Assembly: GCA_022410635.1 (NCBI GenBank)
Contig: JAJVDF010000502.1
Coordinates: 664,102-728,101 of the forward strand
DNA: 64,000 nt
Direction of reading: 5' to 3'
Origin: Tretioscincus oriximinensis
Lineage: Eukaryota; Chordata; Lepidosauria; Squamata; Gymnophthalmidae
Shown here: positions 12,175 through 24,700 of the stretch, in pieces
Numbering within the stretch: the stretch's first letter is position 1
Layout of the letters: each line of letters starts with the position of its first letter
Translations under genes and position numbers: made by a program
The notes under the pieces: generated by a model
What the model was told of the DNA's origin: nothing
The model's database searches: none
Seen by the model: only the letters and a program-made list of their open reading frames with translations

Positions 12175-12296
12175 CTAGAAAGACGTCTTCTGCAGGGGGT
12201 GTATGAAAAGAGATGGGCAGATTCTGTCCCTTTCTGCTTCCTGTCAGGTACATAAAAGAATGAAAAGCAATTAAGACTACTGTAAAAGGCACTCTG

Positions 12297-12640
12297 TTGA
12301 ATGGGTCCAGAGCCCATCCAGTTCAGCCTTCTGTCTCACCAACTGCCCCTGGGCATCCTAAACAGAAGGCAAAACCCTCACCTGTTATTGCCTCCCTGCA
12401 AATGGTATTTCAGAAATCCCGCCTGCTGCTCCATCCCAGAGGCTGGGTCAAGACTTACAACCTAATAGCTATTGATGTACCTGCTTTCCATGAATCTGTC
12501 CAATCCTGTCTTGAAGCTACCCAGGTTGTTACCTACCACTGCCATCCCTTCTGGAAGTCAATTCCATAGGCCAATGACCCTCTGGGTGAAAAAATAATTC
12601 CCCTTGTCTGTCCTCACTCTTCTGCCCCCCAGATTCAAAG
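12297..12640 (-). mobile_element. CR1 LINE 3' fragment
   Basis: AGCCCATCCAGTTCAGCCTT, GCAAATGGTATTTCAGAAAT and CAATGACCCTCTGGGTGAAA are the reverse of the CR1 3' region seen at 13492-14005. Confidence 0.7.
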
Positions 12641-12854
12641 GTGGGTTAAAACTTTGGTGTGACCAGGACGCTGAGCACAGGTGGAGCATTGCTTTGCGCT
12701 ATAGCTGGCCAGATGGGCAACCCGTTTTCCTTATGAATCGTAAAAAATTATAAATCTGCAAGGCTGTTTGTTCCCGAAGGAGTGCGCGCTGGAGGACCTC
12801 CTCTTCCACTTAGGCCCCAAGTAAGAAAAAATGCTGTCCCTGTGGTCACTGAGC

Positions 12855-13200
12855 CTTATCTTTCTCGGCATAGAGCTTGGCCATCCACATGCCAGTGTAG
12901 TAGCTGGCAGGCTCCTGTTCCATGATATAACCCAGAATAAGGCTCCTCGTGGGCAAGGCCTATAACTGGATATTCCACAATAAATCATGGCTATTCTGGA
13001 ATAAATCCGTCCCCATAGTGCTTTATTGTGGAATAAACCGATATGGAGATGCAGTCTACACAAAGCCTTATTCTGGGTAACATCTCGGGACAGAGCTTGG
13101 CTATCCACATGTCACTTTTATCTACACTAGCATGTGGATGGCAGGTTCCTTTTCCGAGGTGTATCCCAGGATAAAGCTCCGTGTGGACAGAGCCTGGGCG
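12855..13200. repeat. Cluster of palindromic MITE-like repeats in GBP-A intron 1
   Basis: Three hairpin repeats side by side: 12855-12960 and 13055-13200 (arms CTTATTCTGGGT... and reverse complement, centre CATCCACATG) around an ATAAA-type copy at 12965-13060. Ends about 55 bp from the exon 1 donor. Confidence 0.6.
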
Positions 13201-13254
13201 TCCCGAATCCCGATTCCACACGTCCCTTACACACGCAAACACACACGACCTTAC

Positions 13255-13340
13255 CTTTCCAAAGGAGCCAACGACAGCTTCTGTCTGTTGCGGTTCTTCA
13301 GTCCCTCTTTAAGTTGTGGGGTGAAGGCTGATCTATGCAC
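13255..13340 (-). other. GBP: GBP-A putative non-coding exon 1
   Basis: The donor GGAAAG|GTAAGG is at 13255/13254. It matches the donor of the GBP-B first exon and lies about 120 nt downstream of the ISRE-like motif. The 5' end is a guess. Splicing would run to the acceptor before 12174. Confidence 0.55.
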
Positions 13341-13374
13341 TGCTGGTGTCATGTTGCTCCACGTTCTTCAGAAC

Positions 13375-13386
13375 GAAAGTGAAAAC
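13375..13386 (+). promoter_or_regulatory. ISRE-like site of GBP-A
   Basis: GAAAGTGAAAAC fits the IRF/ISGF3 core GAAANNGAAA. It sits about 120 nt upstream of the exon 1 donor. GBPs are classic IFN-gamma and type I interferon targets, so the placement is meaningful. Confidence 0.65.
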
Positions 13387-13491
13387 GCAACCGACCCGAC
13401 GGCGCTCCTAGCCGACAGTACGCTTGATTGGATTTCCTGAAAGCGGCTGCATTGCCCGGAAAAGGAGAGTAGGAACGGGCCTCAGCCAAGC

Positions 13492-14005
13492 CCCTTACGA
13501 AGCAAGGCTGCAACGTTTGGGCCTCTTTAGCCTTGAAAGGAGACGTTTGAGGGGTGATCTGATTGAAGTGTACAAAATCATGCATGGGATCGACAGGGTG
13601 AATAGAGAAAAAATGTTTTCTCTATCACACAACACAAGGACCAGAGGGCCCTCCTTAAAACTGATGGGCACAAAAGTGAGAACAGACAAAGGAAAGTATT
13701 TTTTCACCCAGAGGTAGTGGTAGCTCACAGCTTGGATAGTTTCAAGACAGGACTAGACAGGTTTATGGACACCAAAGGTATAAATGGATACTAGGATGGA
13801 TGTCTGGATGTTGCCTCTGGGATGGAGCAACAGGCAGGACTCATGAAATACCATTTGCAGGGAGTCATGAACAGGAGCATATTTTGCTTTCCTCTGTTCG
13901 GACTGCCCAGGTGCATCTGGTGGGACTCTGTGTGACACAGAATGCTGGACTTGATGGGCTGTGGCCTGACCCAGTATGGCTCTTCTTATGTTCTTATGAA
14001 TGTCC
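13492..14005 (+). mobile_element. CR1 LINE 3' fragment upstream of GBP-A
   Basis: Codes LGLFSLERRRLRGDLIEVYK, the CR1 ORF2 C-terminus, then a 3' UTR ending in TTCTTATGTTCTTATG octamer repeats. Begins about 105 bp beyond the ISRE-like site. Confidence 0.85.
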
Positions 14006-14039
14006 CCAAACCTCCTCCAGGCAGCCTCACACGCCCTGT

Positions 14040-14590
14040 ATGCTTTGGTAAGAACCTATGGAATGGGGCTGGAGCCCATCTAGCCCAGCCTTCTGTCTCC
14101 CCTAGTTGCCCACCAATTGCACCTGGGCATCTCAAGCAGAAGGCAAAACCCTCAGCTGTTCTCCACCTCCTATTTTTTAGATGTGGTTGTTTTTAACCTG
14201 TTAATAGCGCTTTTATTGTTAACCGCTCTGAGACCTTTGGGTATAGGGCGGTATAAAAATGTAAATAAATAAATAAATAAAATAAAAGGTACTTTCAGGA
14301 ATCCTGCCTGTTGCTTCATCTCAGAGGCAATATCGAGAGATCCATCCTAGTAGCTGTTTATACCCTTGGCTCTCATGAACTTGTCTAATCCTGTCTTAAA
14401 GTTATCCAGGCTGCTAGTTACCACCACCTCTTCTGGAAGTATACAGGCCAATGACCCTCTGGATGAACAAATAATTTTCTTTGCCCGCTCTCACTCTTCT
14501 GCCCATCAGTTTCAAGGAATGCCCCCTGGTCCTAGTGTTGCTTGGTAAAGAAAATTTTTCTCTGTTCACCTTATCCATTAGATTCCTAAC
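14040..14590 (-). mobile_element. CR1 fragment interrupted by an L2 tail
   Basis: Reverse CR1 3' sequence at 14045-14165 and 14288-14590, split by an L2 3' piece at about 14170-14287 (AACCGCTCTGAGACCTTTGG, AAATAAATAAATAA). Confidence 0.7.
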
Positions 14591-14822
14591 ACGTAGCTAC
14601 TGAAAGGCTGTGATTGTGCCGGCACTGTGTCACTGTGTTTCTGGCTCAGTGTCAGTGTGTTAGGTGGATCCCTACTTACAGGAATAAGTGGGAAGGGAAA
14701 TAATAAACCCTGTTGATGCAGGAACTGCACGAGTCAAGTTCCTCATCTCCATCCAGTGTCCCTTAGGCATTGCCTAGAGCACATTAATTGTTGGAAGCAT
14801 TTGTTTGGTGCATTCACACTTA

Positions 14823-14967
14823 GGCTGCATCCCCACATCACTTATTTATTCCGCTACAGTTGGATATTCCACAATAAAGCCCTGTGGGGAGGATTTATTC
14901 CAGAATAGCCATGCTTTATTGTGGAATATCCAGTTATAATAGAATAAATAAGTGATGGGGGGATGCA
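14823..14967. repeat. Palindromic MITE-like repeat (ATAAA type)
   Basis: About 145 bp from GGCTGCATCCCCACATCACT to AAGTGATGGGGGGATGCAG, with TTTATTCC/GGAATA arms. The fullest copy in the window. Confidence 0.65.
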
Positions 14968-15084
14968 GATAAAAGAAAAAGATGAAATGAAACACATTCT
15001 AAAGTAGGGTTCTCACATCTAATGCCTCTTCAAACACTGCAACATTCCTGTAGTGTAGGTAAAAGCCTCCTAGGGGACAAAGGG

Positions 15085-15855
15085 GATTAAAAACTCCCTT
15101 TATCACGGGAGCTGATTGGATCTCCTACACACCTCTGGCCAGTCAATCAAAGAACCACTCACCAACAGAGGGAAGGAGAGGAATAAGTTAATATTCAAGA
15201 TTTTGCAGCTTGCAGAAGGGGGAAGCAAGTTCACTGGGGCAGCAGAAAAGCTTTGCTTAACGAGACACACCCAGGCTGCAGCTGCTCGAGGGAAAAAGGC
15301 TATAAATAAGATGGAGATTCCACAGGCAGTTGTAGCTGATAACTGATCCAAAGTTGCTCATGTTTAATCCTGTCTCCATCCTGGGGGCATAATTTTCTGC
15401 CCGTTGTTTCTGCCTATGTGTGTTCCCTGTATTTTCTGTCTGCTGTTTACCTTTGCATGGTGCATTGTTAACCACTACCTTCTTGGGTCTAAGATTCATG
15501 TTTCCCATAGCTATGTTGCCAGTTCTTATTAGCGTTCCATGTCTGAAATGTGAGACATGTCAGCAGCACAACCACAGCTTTTCATGTCACTGTTTCTCCC
15601 CAGCGGGTTAAAGAACTCTCACAGTACTTTTAACTCTATGGGGCTTTGACAGAAAGGCACTGTATAGCAGACCTCCTTGATCCTGCCCAGCCTTTCCATT
15701 CCCTCCTTTGTAGAGAAAAGCTGACATACGACTGTAAACTGAAATATTCCTGAAGCTAATTGCTTAGGTTGCAATTTCCTTAAATGGATAAAGAGCAGTG
15801 GAAGACCAAGAGATGCAGCTGTTCACCCTTGCCTTTGGCTGAGCCAAATATTCTT
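15085..15855 (+). repeat. TATA-containing repeat, copy 1
   Basis: CCAAT-like GATTGG (about 15115), TATA box GGCTATAAATAAGATGGAGA, then about 550 bp shared with 38690-39250 and, in part, 50385-50590. No conserved ORF. Could be a solo LTR or another promoter-bearing element. No retroviral genes are seen nearby. Confidence 0.55.
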
Positions 15856-16171
15856 TGCTCATTGAAGTCACCGTTGTATTTTTACATTTTTCTATTTAAA
15901 TATGTTTTTATCTTTTTTTTATTGTGATCCTCCCTGGGTGGAATGTAAATGTAAATAAATAAAATATATTGCCCTCTGAATTCTATTACATTTTAAAAAG
16001 CAATTTAAAATTCATCTTTTCATTTGTATCTATATTTAACTTTAGTAAAATACATATAGTACGTTTTATTGACAGTGTATTTATAATTGGAACAGCATTT
16101 CACCAAACGTATTTGGAAAGACACACGTTATATGAAGGCTAATATAATAATATAATAATGAAGATTATATT

Positions 16172-16430
16172 GAGAGCTAGTTTGGTGTAGTGGTTGAGTG
16201 TTGGACTCATACCTGGTAGTCTCCCGGTTCAATTCCCCACTCCTCCACGAAAGCCAGCTGGGTGACTTTGGGCCAGTCACAGTTCTTTGAACTCTCTCAG
16301 ACCCACCTACTTCACAGGGTGTCTGTTGTGGAGAAAGCAACAAAAGCTATGTGCGCCACTCTATGGTTGGCCGCCCTGAGACCTTCGGGTATAGGGCGGG
16401 ATATAAGTACAAATAAATAAATAAATAACT
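16172..16430 (+). mobile_element. tRNA-derived SINE with L2-like tail (full length)
   Basis: GAGAGCTAGTTTGGTGTAGT head, GGTTCAATTCC box B, GGCCGCCCTGAGACCTTCGG, (AAAT)n end. Confidence 0.88.
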
Positions 16431-18535
16431 ATACCTAACGGGAGAAAGCATTCAAGTATTTGCAAGTATTTACAAAATTAACTGCATTTGGGACTCTTGT
16501 TCTCTCACTCTTTTTTATTATTAACATGCATTTCAAAAAGTAATAATCAATTGCAATGAATGAATAATGCTTTAACAGACCTAAAAAGTCCATAAGCATC
16601 ACAGTGTCATGAGTTCCCTAAATTAGCTCTTCATGTTAATTTATGTTATAATTCAAATATGGCCTCAAATTTATCCAGTTTGGTCTCAACAAAATTCAAA
16701 TATGAAGCTGAAGAACAAGGATTATCTTGAATGAGATATTTCCCCATATTTTATGACATTTTAGCACCTGCGTCCTTATAATAGTTTCATTCTCTGGTGA
16801 CAATGATAGCAAGCAGAGTGAGGATAGCAGTTCCCAATACCAAAGTGCACCAGAAAGTCACCATGTATGGATCTAGGTATTCCAAGGTTTTATTTCACAC
16901 TGCTGGTCACTACTGGTAGTAAGGGTTTGGCACACTGACCAATCAGAAGCTTTTATGTAGCCATATAGCAGCCACAGATACAAGGAAACATACAGAACAT
17001 ATGATTAAAAGGCCGTTTGCAATGATAGAAAGATATTTAACCTATTCTATAGAATACCTGTGATGATTACAGCATTGTTATAGGAGAATTAAAGATGGGA
17101 TACAGGGGAAAAGAGAAGAAGAATATTGAATAAAGATGGAATAAATCAACATATCAGCAAGATAGCAGCTAGGTGGACCACACTTTGGAGCTTCTTCATG
17201 AGGCTTCTCAAATAAAACAAAGACAATAGAAATGAAATATGATAAGCAAAAATATGGGTAAGATTGGAAAAAGAAAAAGGCCTATTTCAAGACATAGCCC
17301 AGGAGAAAGGTCAGTACAGATTCAACCTGTGATGGCACTTAATGAGCCTTGGCAAGAATCAGGAGTCCACAAAAGAAGTCAGGTTGACCGAAGTTAAGGA
17401 TTTCACAAAATAAACAGCTGGATTACTCTCTGCCCACAAAAAAGGGGAGGGAGAAGAAGCATGTTGAGATCCTCCCACTGGTCTAAGGAAAGATCTATGT
17501 CAGGTTGCACCAAACCTATTCAGAACCCACCCAACACACACACACCCTAAGGACTGGTGGTGCTCAAGACTGAACTGAAACCCACAGAAAGCACCTTTGA
17601 TTCTTCAAAGCTCCATTTTACAAATGGAGTGTAACATATTTTGTGCTCCTCCCCCCTGCCTATTCTGCAAGGTTCTGTTATAACAAACTGATGTGCAAGA
17701 GGGGTGTTCAGTGCTGAGTAAGATTTTTAAAGCAACAGCAAAGATTTTCAAACCACCAATGGATGGCAGGACATCTGCTTTTGTACTAATTGCTAACATG
17801 ATCTTGGAAGTAAATTTACTCCCTCACATTAAGTATTAATTAGAATAACTGTTAAAAAGACAGACACAAAACAAAATTGTGGGGAATGGGAATGGGAAAA
17901 TCTCGATATATGCACAGAGATATAAAAAGATAGGAAGATGCAGTGAAAGAATGTGAGTAAAATTGCAAAGTTAGAAGTTTAGTCTTGGCTTGCGAGTAAT
18001 TGTATTATTCAGAATTTAGAATTAAATTATCACCCTTCCATTGCATCTTTGCGATCTAATGAGCTAAGCATAGGTGTAACAACCACCCCATATTTCACTG
18101 CTTGTATAGGTTTGGCCTAAGGTGCAACTCAAGTGTCTGCGTGTACAAAAACAAGGCACTGGCTTTTTGACATGATCTATAATTTGGCCTTAGAAGTATA
18201 TTTCTTTTATCACACCAGAAGTAGCAGAAGGATTCAAAACAGAAGGACTGCAATAGGCGAGCAATATCTATACAATGCTATGAGCTGCTCTGCTTGGCTA
18301 CATCTAGAGGCGATAGGGAATTCCATCTTGTAGAAAATGCAAAATGACTTCACACAATCAAAAAATTAAATACTGATTTGCATTGCAGATGGTTTTCTAC
18401 TTCATCCATCATATTTGACTTCTTGTTAAACATTCTGCTGCATAACTGCCAGGCAATAACGTATACATTTTATCAGTTGTTAGAACAGGGAAAAAAGACA
18501 GGAAAGCCTGGGGAGAGGAGGGCACTGCCCCTAGT
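16431..18535. other. AT-rich stretch 3' of GBP-B
   Basis: No gene recognised. It probably includes the GBP-B 3' UTR next to 18536, but no clear AATAAA on the minus strand was found close by (the first good one is near 16889). Confidence 0.4.
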
Positions 18536-18748
18536 TTACCAAAGTTTTAAAAAAGAACCAACTGCCTTAATCCCTTTGCCAACGAAACCTGGCAGTACAG
18601 TTGTGACAGCTCCCAGAAGGACATCTGCTGCCTGTTGTAAAAAACCTGGCTTCTTCACGTTTTCAGACTGGTTTCTCAGCTCCTGGATCTGTGACTTCAT
18701 TTGATTAGCTTCTTTGTGGAATCCTTCTTCTAGCAGATTCTTTTGCTC
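18536..18748 (-). CDS. GBP: GBP-B last exon (hydrophobic C-terminus)
   Basis: 213 nt, acceptor CCTATAG|GAGCAAA, stop TAA at 18538-18536. Codes [20 protein letters not shown], then a hydrophobic Gly-rich tail ending [16 protein letters not shown]. No cysteine near the end, so no CaaX box. I could not fix the poly(A) site. Confidence 0.92.
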   Translation of the reverse strand, partial: EQKNLLEEGFHKEANQMKSQIQELRNQSENVKKPGFLQQAADVLLGAVTTVLPGFVGKGIKAVGSFLKLW

Positions 18749-21700
18749 CTATAGGAGGAAAAATGGCCATCAACAGCATTAAACATCAACAGCATCTAAC
18801 TAAAAAAAGGTGAGAATTCAAGAGTATCATCAATATACATAGAAGGCAAATTTTCAAAAGTAGAAATAAGCATTCAAAAGAAGAACTGTGGTCTTTTTTA
18901 AAGAACACTCCCCAAATACGCACAAGGGTACCAAAATATGAACCTGGCCATCTCCATATTGACATTTGATAACACCAGTTGTAGCCACAGAGAGTAAAAC
19001 TCCTTTAAATTGTTCAAAATTGTAAGGAGAAGGAGGAAAAAAAGGAGAAGAGGAAAAGAGTTGGTTTTATTCACCAATTTTCCCAACCGGAAGAAACTCA
19101 AATCGGCTTACGTAACCTTTGTTCTTCTCTTCAAAACAGACACTTTGTGAAGTAGATGGGGCTAACAGAGTTCTAAAGAACTGTTACTAGTCTAAAATCA
19201 CTGAGCTGGTTTTGTGAAGGAGGGCAGAATCAACCCAGGAGTCTACCAGATAAGAGTCCAGCACTCTAACTGCAAGACTGTTTTTTTGGTAAGAAGTCAC
19301 ATGCATCAATAATATACAATGGAAGCCATGCTTAGGGAAGCAGGCAGATTAATAAGTGCCCTTTGCCTGTGCAGGAGAAATGAAGCCAAACTGGAATCGG
19401 GCTGTTAGAGAAAGTACTTGATGATCTCTAAATGCTTGACAAGCGTTAAGTGTATCTACCATCAATTACCTGAAGTTTAGCATTTATCACTCTGTCCTGC
19501 TCATTCAGTATCCTCTGCCTTTCAATCTCCATATTTTGCTGCAGCTGTTGAAGGTTCGTCTCATAACTCCGCTTTTGATCTTCTATTTTCTGTTCTAGGA
19601 CAGCTTGCTGCTGCCTCTGGAGCTCCTTCTCGCGCTCGGCTGCTTCAGCTCTTGCTGTTGCCTCTGTTCCAACATAAAGAAGGAAAGAGGAAGAGAAAAC
19701 TGGATTCCAAATCTGCTCATAGGAATTAATGGTGATTTGTCAGATTCACTCCCACCACCGTGATGTCTGTCCTAAGAACTAGCATAAGTGTCATGTCATA
19801 TCCTCAGGTTGAAAACAAAAAGACCACGGATCCTGTATTGTTGATAGGTTTATTTAAACTGTTATTTTTGAATTTGAACTGTTATATTCTATTTAAGGTT
19901 TTGATGATGCTTCTGTTTTATGTATAAGACACTTCCATATATTATACTGATTGATTGTATTAATTGAATATATAAATAAACTATTAAAAAAAGGAATTAA
20001 TGGTGATTGTGTAAAATACCTGTTTGCAGAACACTGTGCTAGAACTTTAGCACTTCAGGATTGAAGATGTGTGCATCAGAACAACACATACAACACACAC
20101 ACACACAATCACAGAGAAGGCCTTCCCATGTGCCCATATCCCCTTGACCAGTGAAAGAGGTGGGACTACTAGGGAGCCTCCTCAGAGGATCTTTGGGAAT
20201 GGGCAGGTGCATATGAGAGGAGGTGTTCCTTCAAATATCTGGAGCTCAAGTTGTTTAGGATCTTGTTAAGTCAATGTTAGTACCTTGAATTGTGCTGGGT
20301 AGTAAGTGAGAAAGACAAAACCTGGGGAATCCAAATCTTTTGAGGGACTCAGAAGGGCTAATGCTGCCAGATGGGCATTATCCTGCCATCTTTATAACCC
20401 TGGGTAATTCAGACAGCTTTTACTAAAAAATAAATAAATTCATAGCCTTACGAATTCATTCATTTCAAATTTTGCCAATATTATTGATCCTGCAGCTCTT
20501 ACAAATCTGAAAAATGGAAGTGTTCCCCAAGAACGTAGCCGTAACACTACCATGTCATTCTAGGTCTACATGTTGCTCACCTGCCTTTTCTTTGTCTTTC
20601 TGTTTTAGGGCTTCGTCACTTTGAAGTATCGATTTACCAATACTCTTCTTCTCCTTAAGAAACTTCTCCAGGACTTCTTTTGCCTTCATAGAAAACAATT
20701 GTTTTATTTAAAAAAAGGCTATGGGCATTCTTGCTTTATATTAAGAAGGAGGAGGAGGAGGAGGAACATAAGAAGAGCCATACTGGATCAGGCCACAGCC
20801 CATCAAGTCCAGCATTCTGTGTCACACAAAGGCCCACCAGATGCACCTGGGCAGTCCGAACAGAGGTAAGCAAAATATGCTGCTCCTGTTCGTGACTCCC
20901 TGCAAATGGTATTTCAAAAGTCCAGCCTGTTGCTCCATCCCGGAGGCTACATCCAGACAACTATCTTAGTATCCATTTATACCCTTAGTGTCCATAAACC
21001 TGTCTAGTCCTGTCTTGAAACTATCCAAGCNNNNNNNNNNNNNNNNNNNNNNNNNNNNNNNNNNNNNNNNNNNNNNNNNNNNNNNNNNNNNNNNNNNNNN
21101 NNNNNNNNNNNNNNNNNNNNNNNNNNNNNNNNNNNNNNNNNNNNNNNNNNNNNNNNNNNNNNNNNNNNNNNNNNNNNNNNNNNNNNNNNNNNNNNNNNNN
21201 NNNNNNNNNNNNNNNNNNNNNNNNNNNNNNNNNNNNNNNNNNNNNNNNNNNNNNNNNNNNNNNNNNNNNNNNNNNNNNNNNNNNNNNNNNNNNNNNNNNN
21301 NNNNNNNNNNNNNNNNNNNNNNNNNNNNNNNNNNNNNNNNNNNNNNNNNNNNNNNNNNNNNNNNNNNNNNNNNNNNNNNNNNNNNNNNNNNNNNNNNNNN
21401 NNNNNNNNNNNNNNNNNNNNNNNNNNNNNNNNNNNNNNNNNNNNNNNNNNNNNNNNNNNNNNNNNNNNNNNNNNNNNNNNNNNNNNNNNNNNNNNNNNNN
21501 NNNNNNNNNNNNNNNNNNNNNNNNNNNNNNNNNNNNNNNNNNNNNNNNNNNNNNNNNNNNNNNNNNNNNNNNNNNNNNNNNNNNNNNNNNNNNNNNNNNN
21601 NNNNNNNNNNNNNNNNNNNNNNNNNNNNNNNNNNNNNNNNNNNNNNNNNNNNNNNNNNNNNNNNNNNNNNNNNNNNNNNNNNNNNNNNNNNNNNNNNNNN

Positions 21701-24700
21701 NNNNNNNNNNNNNNNNNNNNNNNNNNNNNNNNNNNNNNNNNNNNNNNNNNNNNNNNNNNNNNNNNNNNNNNNNNNNNNNNNNNNNNNNNNNNNNNNNNNN
21801 NNNNNNNNNNNNNNNNNNNNNNNNNNNNNNNNNNNNNNNNNNNNNNNNNNNNNNNNNNNNNNNNNNNNNNNNNNNATACTACCCTCTGTTTTCTATCTTT
21901 TAGCCAGTTTCCAATCCAGGACAAAGTCTGTCCTCTTATACCATGAGTATGGAGTTTTTTTAGAAGCCTTTGATGAGGGACTTTATCAAACGCCTTCTGA
22001 AAATCTAGATACACAATATCAACTGGATCCCCTTTATCTACATGTTTGTTTACATTCTCAAAGAATTCTAGCAAGTTGGTAAGGCATGATTTACCTTTGC
22101 TAAAGCCATGCTGAGGAGGAGGAGGAGGAGGAGGAGAAGGAAAGAAGGAAAAGGAGATTCTGGTCTTTATACCCCACCCTTCTCACTCAAAGGGATTCAG
22201 AGTGGCTTACAAGGTTAATTTTCACCCGAAGATTTACATCTATTCTATCTTCCCCACCAATAATGGTACTCATTAATCTACTTAAAATGTAGGATTGCAA
22301 TTCTACTTTCTTTCGAACAGCTGAGTTGGCTGAAACTGAGGGCAGTAAAAGGCCCCTCTCCATAGCCAGCATAGGGCTTCGAGAATGGATATCTCGCATG
22401 AAAGACCATCTCTTAACCTCTGAACCTCCTGAGCCTTAGCTGGTTACACCTTCTTACAAAATTAAAGGTGGCTTCACACTTAACTTAGAATAGCCCACAA
22501 AGAATCCAGAGGCTTCCCTTTCACAAACTAGGGTGGATCAGTGCTGAGAGTATTTGGGCAGTGGAGCCTGAAAATCTTGGGTGCTAGGGGGTCATTGTGC
22601 AAGTGCAAACTTTGGTGGTATCACTTTCGGGGCGGGGCAGGAAGTGACATCATGGAAAGCACACTTTCCTGGAACAAAAAGTGGAAGTGACATCATTTGT
22701 GATGTCCCTTCCAGCCCCTGGGGCACCCGTTTCAGAACACAAACAGGAAATGGGGTGAGGTAAATTTTCTCCTTCATTGCTGCCCGAAGATTCGTACGTT
22801 GTACGAGGGTGAATTTTTTTAGCAAACTGTACATGATTCATGTACGACTCCCAGCACTGGTACACATTCGTATGTTCTTAATGTCACACTATAAAAGTGT
22901 GAGTTTGGAAAATTTACCACATGTAATTGTGGGGATTCAGCGGTGATAGCATTAGCAAGGTCCAAATATACAATTCTTCCTTCTAGTCCCTTTGTGCTGA
23001 TTTGGTACCGTCTTAAGGGCTACCCTTGCAAGCCAGAAGATGGGCTTTCTGGATGTCTCTCCGAGTTAGAGTTTTACCCTCTATGGCCTTCCAACCGAGC
23101 CCTTGCTCCATCTGGCAAAAACTGTATTAGCAGTGGGTTAGCCCTTCCAAATTCACCTTTAATGTGCAGAAGAAAGAACCCTTTTATAATGTGGATCTAA
23201 AGTAAGTGTGGAGAGGCTTTTTAAAGATCTGTCACAACTGAGCGTCAGTGTTTACCATCAACATAAAGGGTTTCCAAATTTTGAACTTCTGAAAAATTAA
23301 CCATAATTATCTTCCCTAATGTACAATGGTCCCTCGTGTTCTTTATGTCAGCTTGGGTTAGCCTCCATTCCACTGCCAACCAACTCTTAAAATCCAACAG
23401 CAATGCTAAAAATTGAACTAATCTGGCAAGAAGTTTATCAAAAATTAGTCCCAATCAGTCCTACCATGACTCCTTTGTTTAAGGTTCTGTTGTATTCCTT
23501 CTCCACAGCTTTCAGATCCTTCGCAAACTCATTATAGCCACCCGGTTTGGAGTACATCCCATTTTTGATGTTTCCCTCCAGCTTCTGGGACCCGGATTGC
23601 AACACCTCCCAACAGCGTTTGGATGAAGCTTGCTCATTCTTCTGAAAATACTCCTCCCTCTTCTGGTTTACAATTTTCTGTGGCAGAACAAATGCATAAA
23701 AGAAAGCGGTAACATTAACAAGCGCTGCCTCCAGACAGAAGGTATATCCCAGCAACCTCCCAATACAATATTGGGAATGCCAAACAGCACAAGAATCCGC
23801 AGTAATGCAATGCACAATACCCAGTTGCAACACAAAGGAGTATGTGGAAATGCTCTCTGATATGCTGGTTCAGCAATAAAGACTCAGCTTTCAAATATCA
23901 GCCTAAGAGTAGCTATTTTCTTCAGGAACTATATATAGCAAATCACGTTCTTCCCTGAGCAGCATCTTCCTTCTATACTGCTCTACTATGCATCCTAGCA
24001 CGTACCCATTCCTGATAGGTGGATGTGTTAGCTTTAGCCAATCAACTGTCTTCTTGTTCTTTTAACTCAGAATCACTATCTGCCTTAGCAGGACAAGCCT
24101 TAAAGAATATGTAATTTAATACGATGACACTGCGCATGTCAAGGTTCCACTCACTTTTTAAAAGGGGGCGGGGATCTAGCAGGCAGGGCCAGGAAGTCTT
24201 GGTAGGCTATATGTGGCCCACGGGCTGCAATCTGCCCACCCCTGCTATACAGAATGTCACAAACAGACCTTTCCCACACTTGCCTCTGGAAAATAATCTT
24301 TTACAGGAGCCATTCAGGTGGCAGGATGGATTGACCTTGGGATAGCTACTACCAGGGCTATTCCAGGACTTTACCCTATCCTGGCTCTGAAGATTGTTTG
24401 ATCTCTAGTACCACAACTGGATTCACTGAATGCTAGGAACCAATGTTTCTGCTCTCAGTTGTCCCTGGGGAGCCATTTCAAGGGTGGAGCAAAGTGGATT
24501 TGGTGCAACTCTAAAATAGGTTCCCGCTACCAAACCTGAAGGTATTAGATGTAGGTTAATATTTTAACCATCTAAACTGGACCTCATTCTATCCTAATAA
24601 GTTGGAATGGACAGGGGAAGAGGCTGGCTTTTGTCTTCCATTGTAACATATGGAAAAAATGATCCACAGAAAGATTCTTGCTTCCATGCTGGAACAAACT

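Noticed and set aside
13364..13373. GAS (STAT1) site TTCTTCAGAA
   Set aside because: TTC and GAA are four bases apart; STAT1 sites need three. Mentioned only as context.
15420..15611. Small gene in the TATA-containing repeat
   Set aside because: The ORF is not conserved in frame in the copy at 38690-39250.
16172..16260. tRNA gene
   Set aside because: The tRNA-like part is the head of a SINE repeated many times here, and it continues into SINE body rather than a mature tRNA 3' end.
20988..22082. 364- and 356-codon ORFs
   Set aside because: Mostly N from the assembly gap; the real sequence at the ends is CR1.
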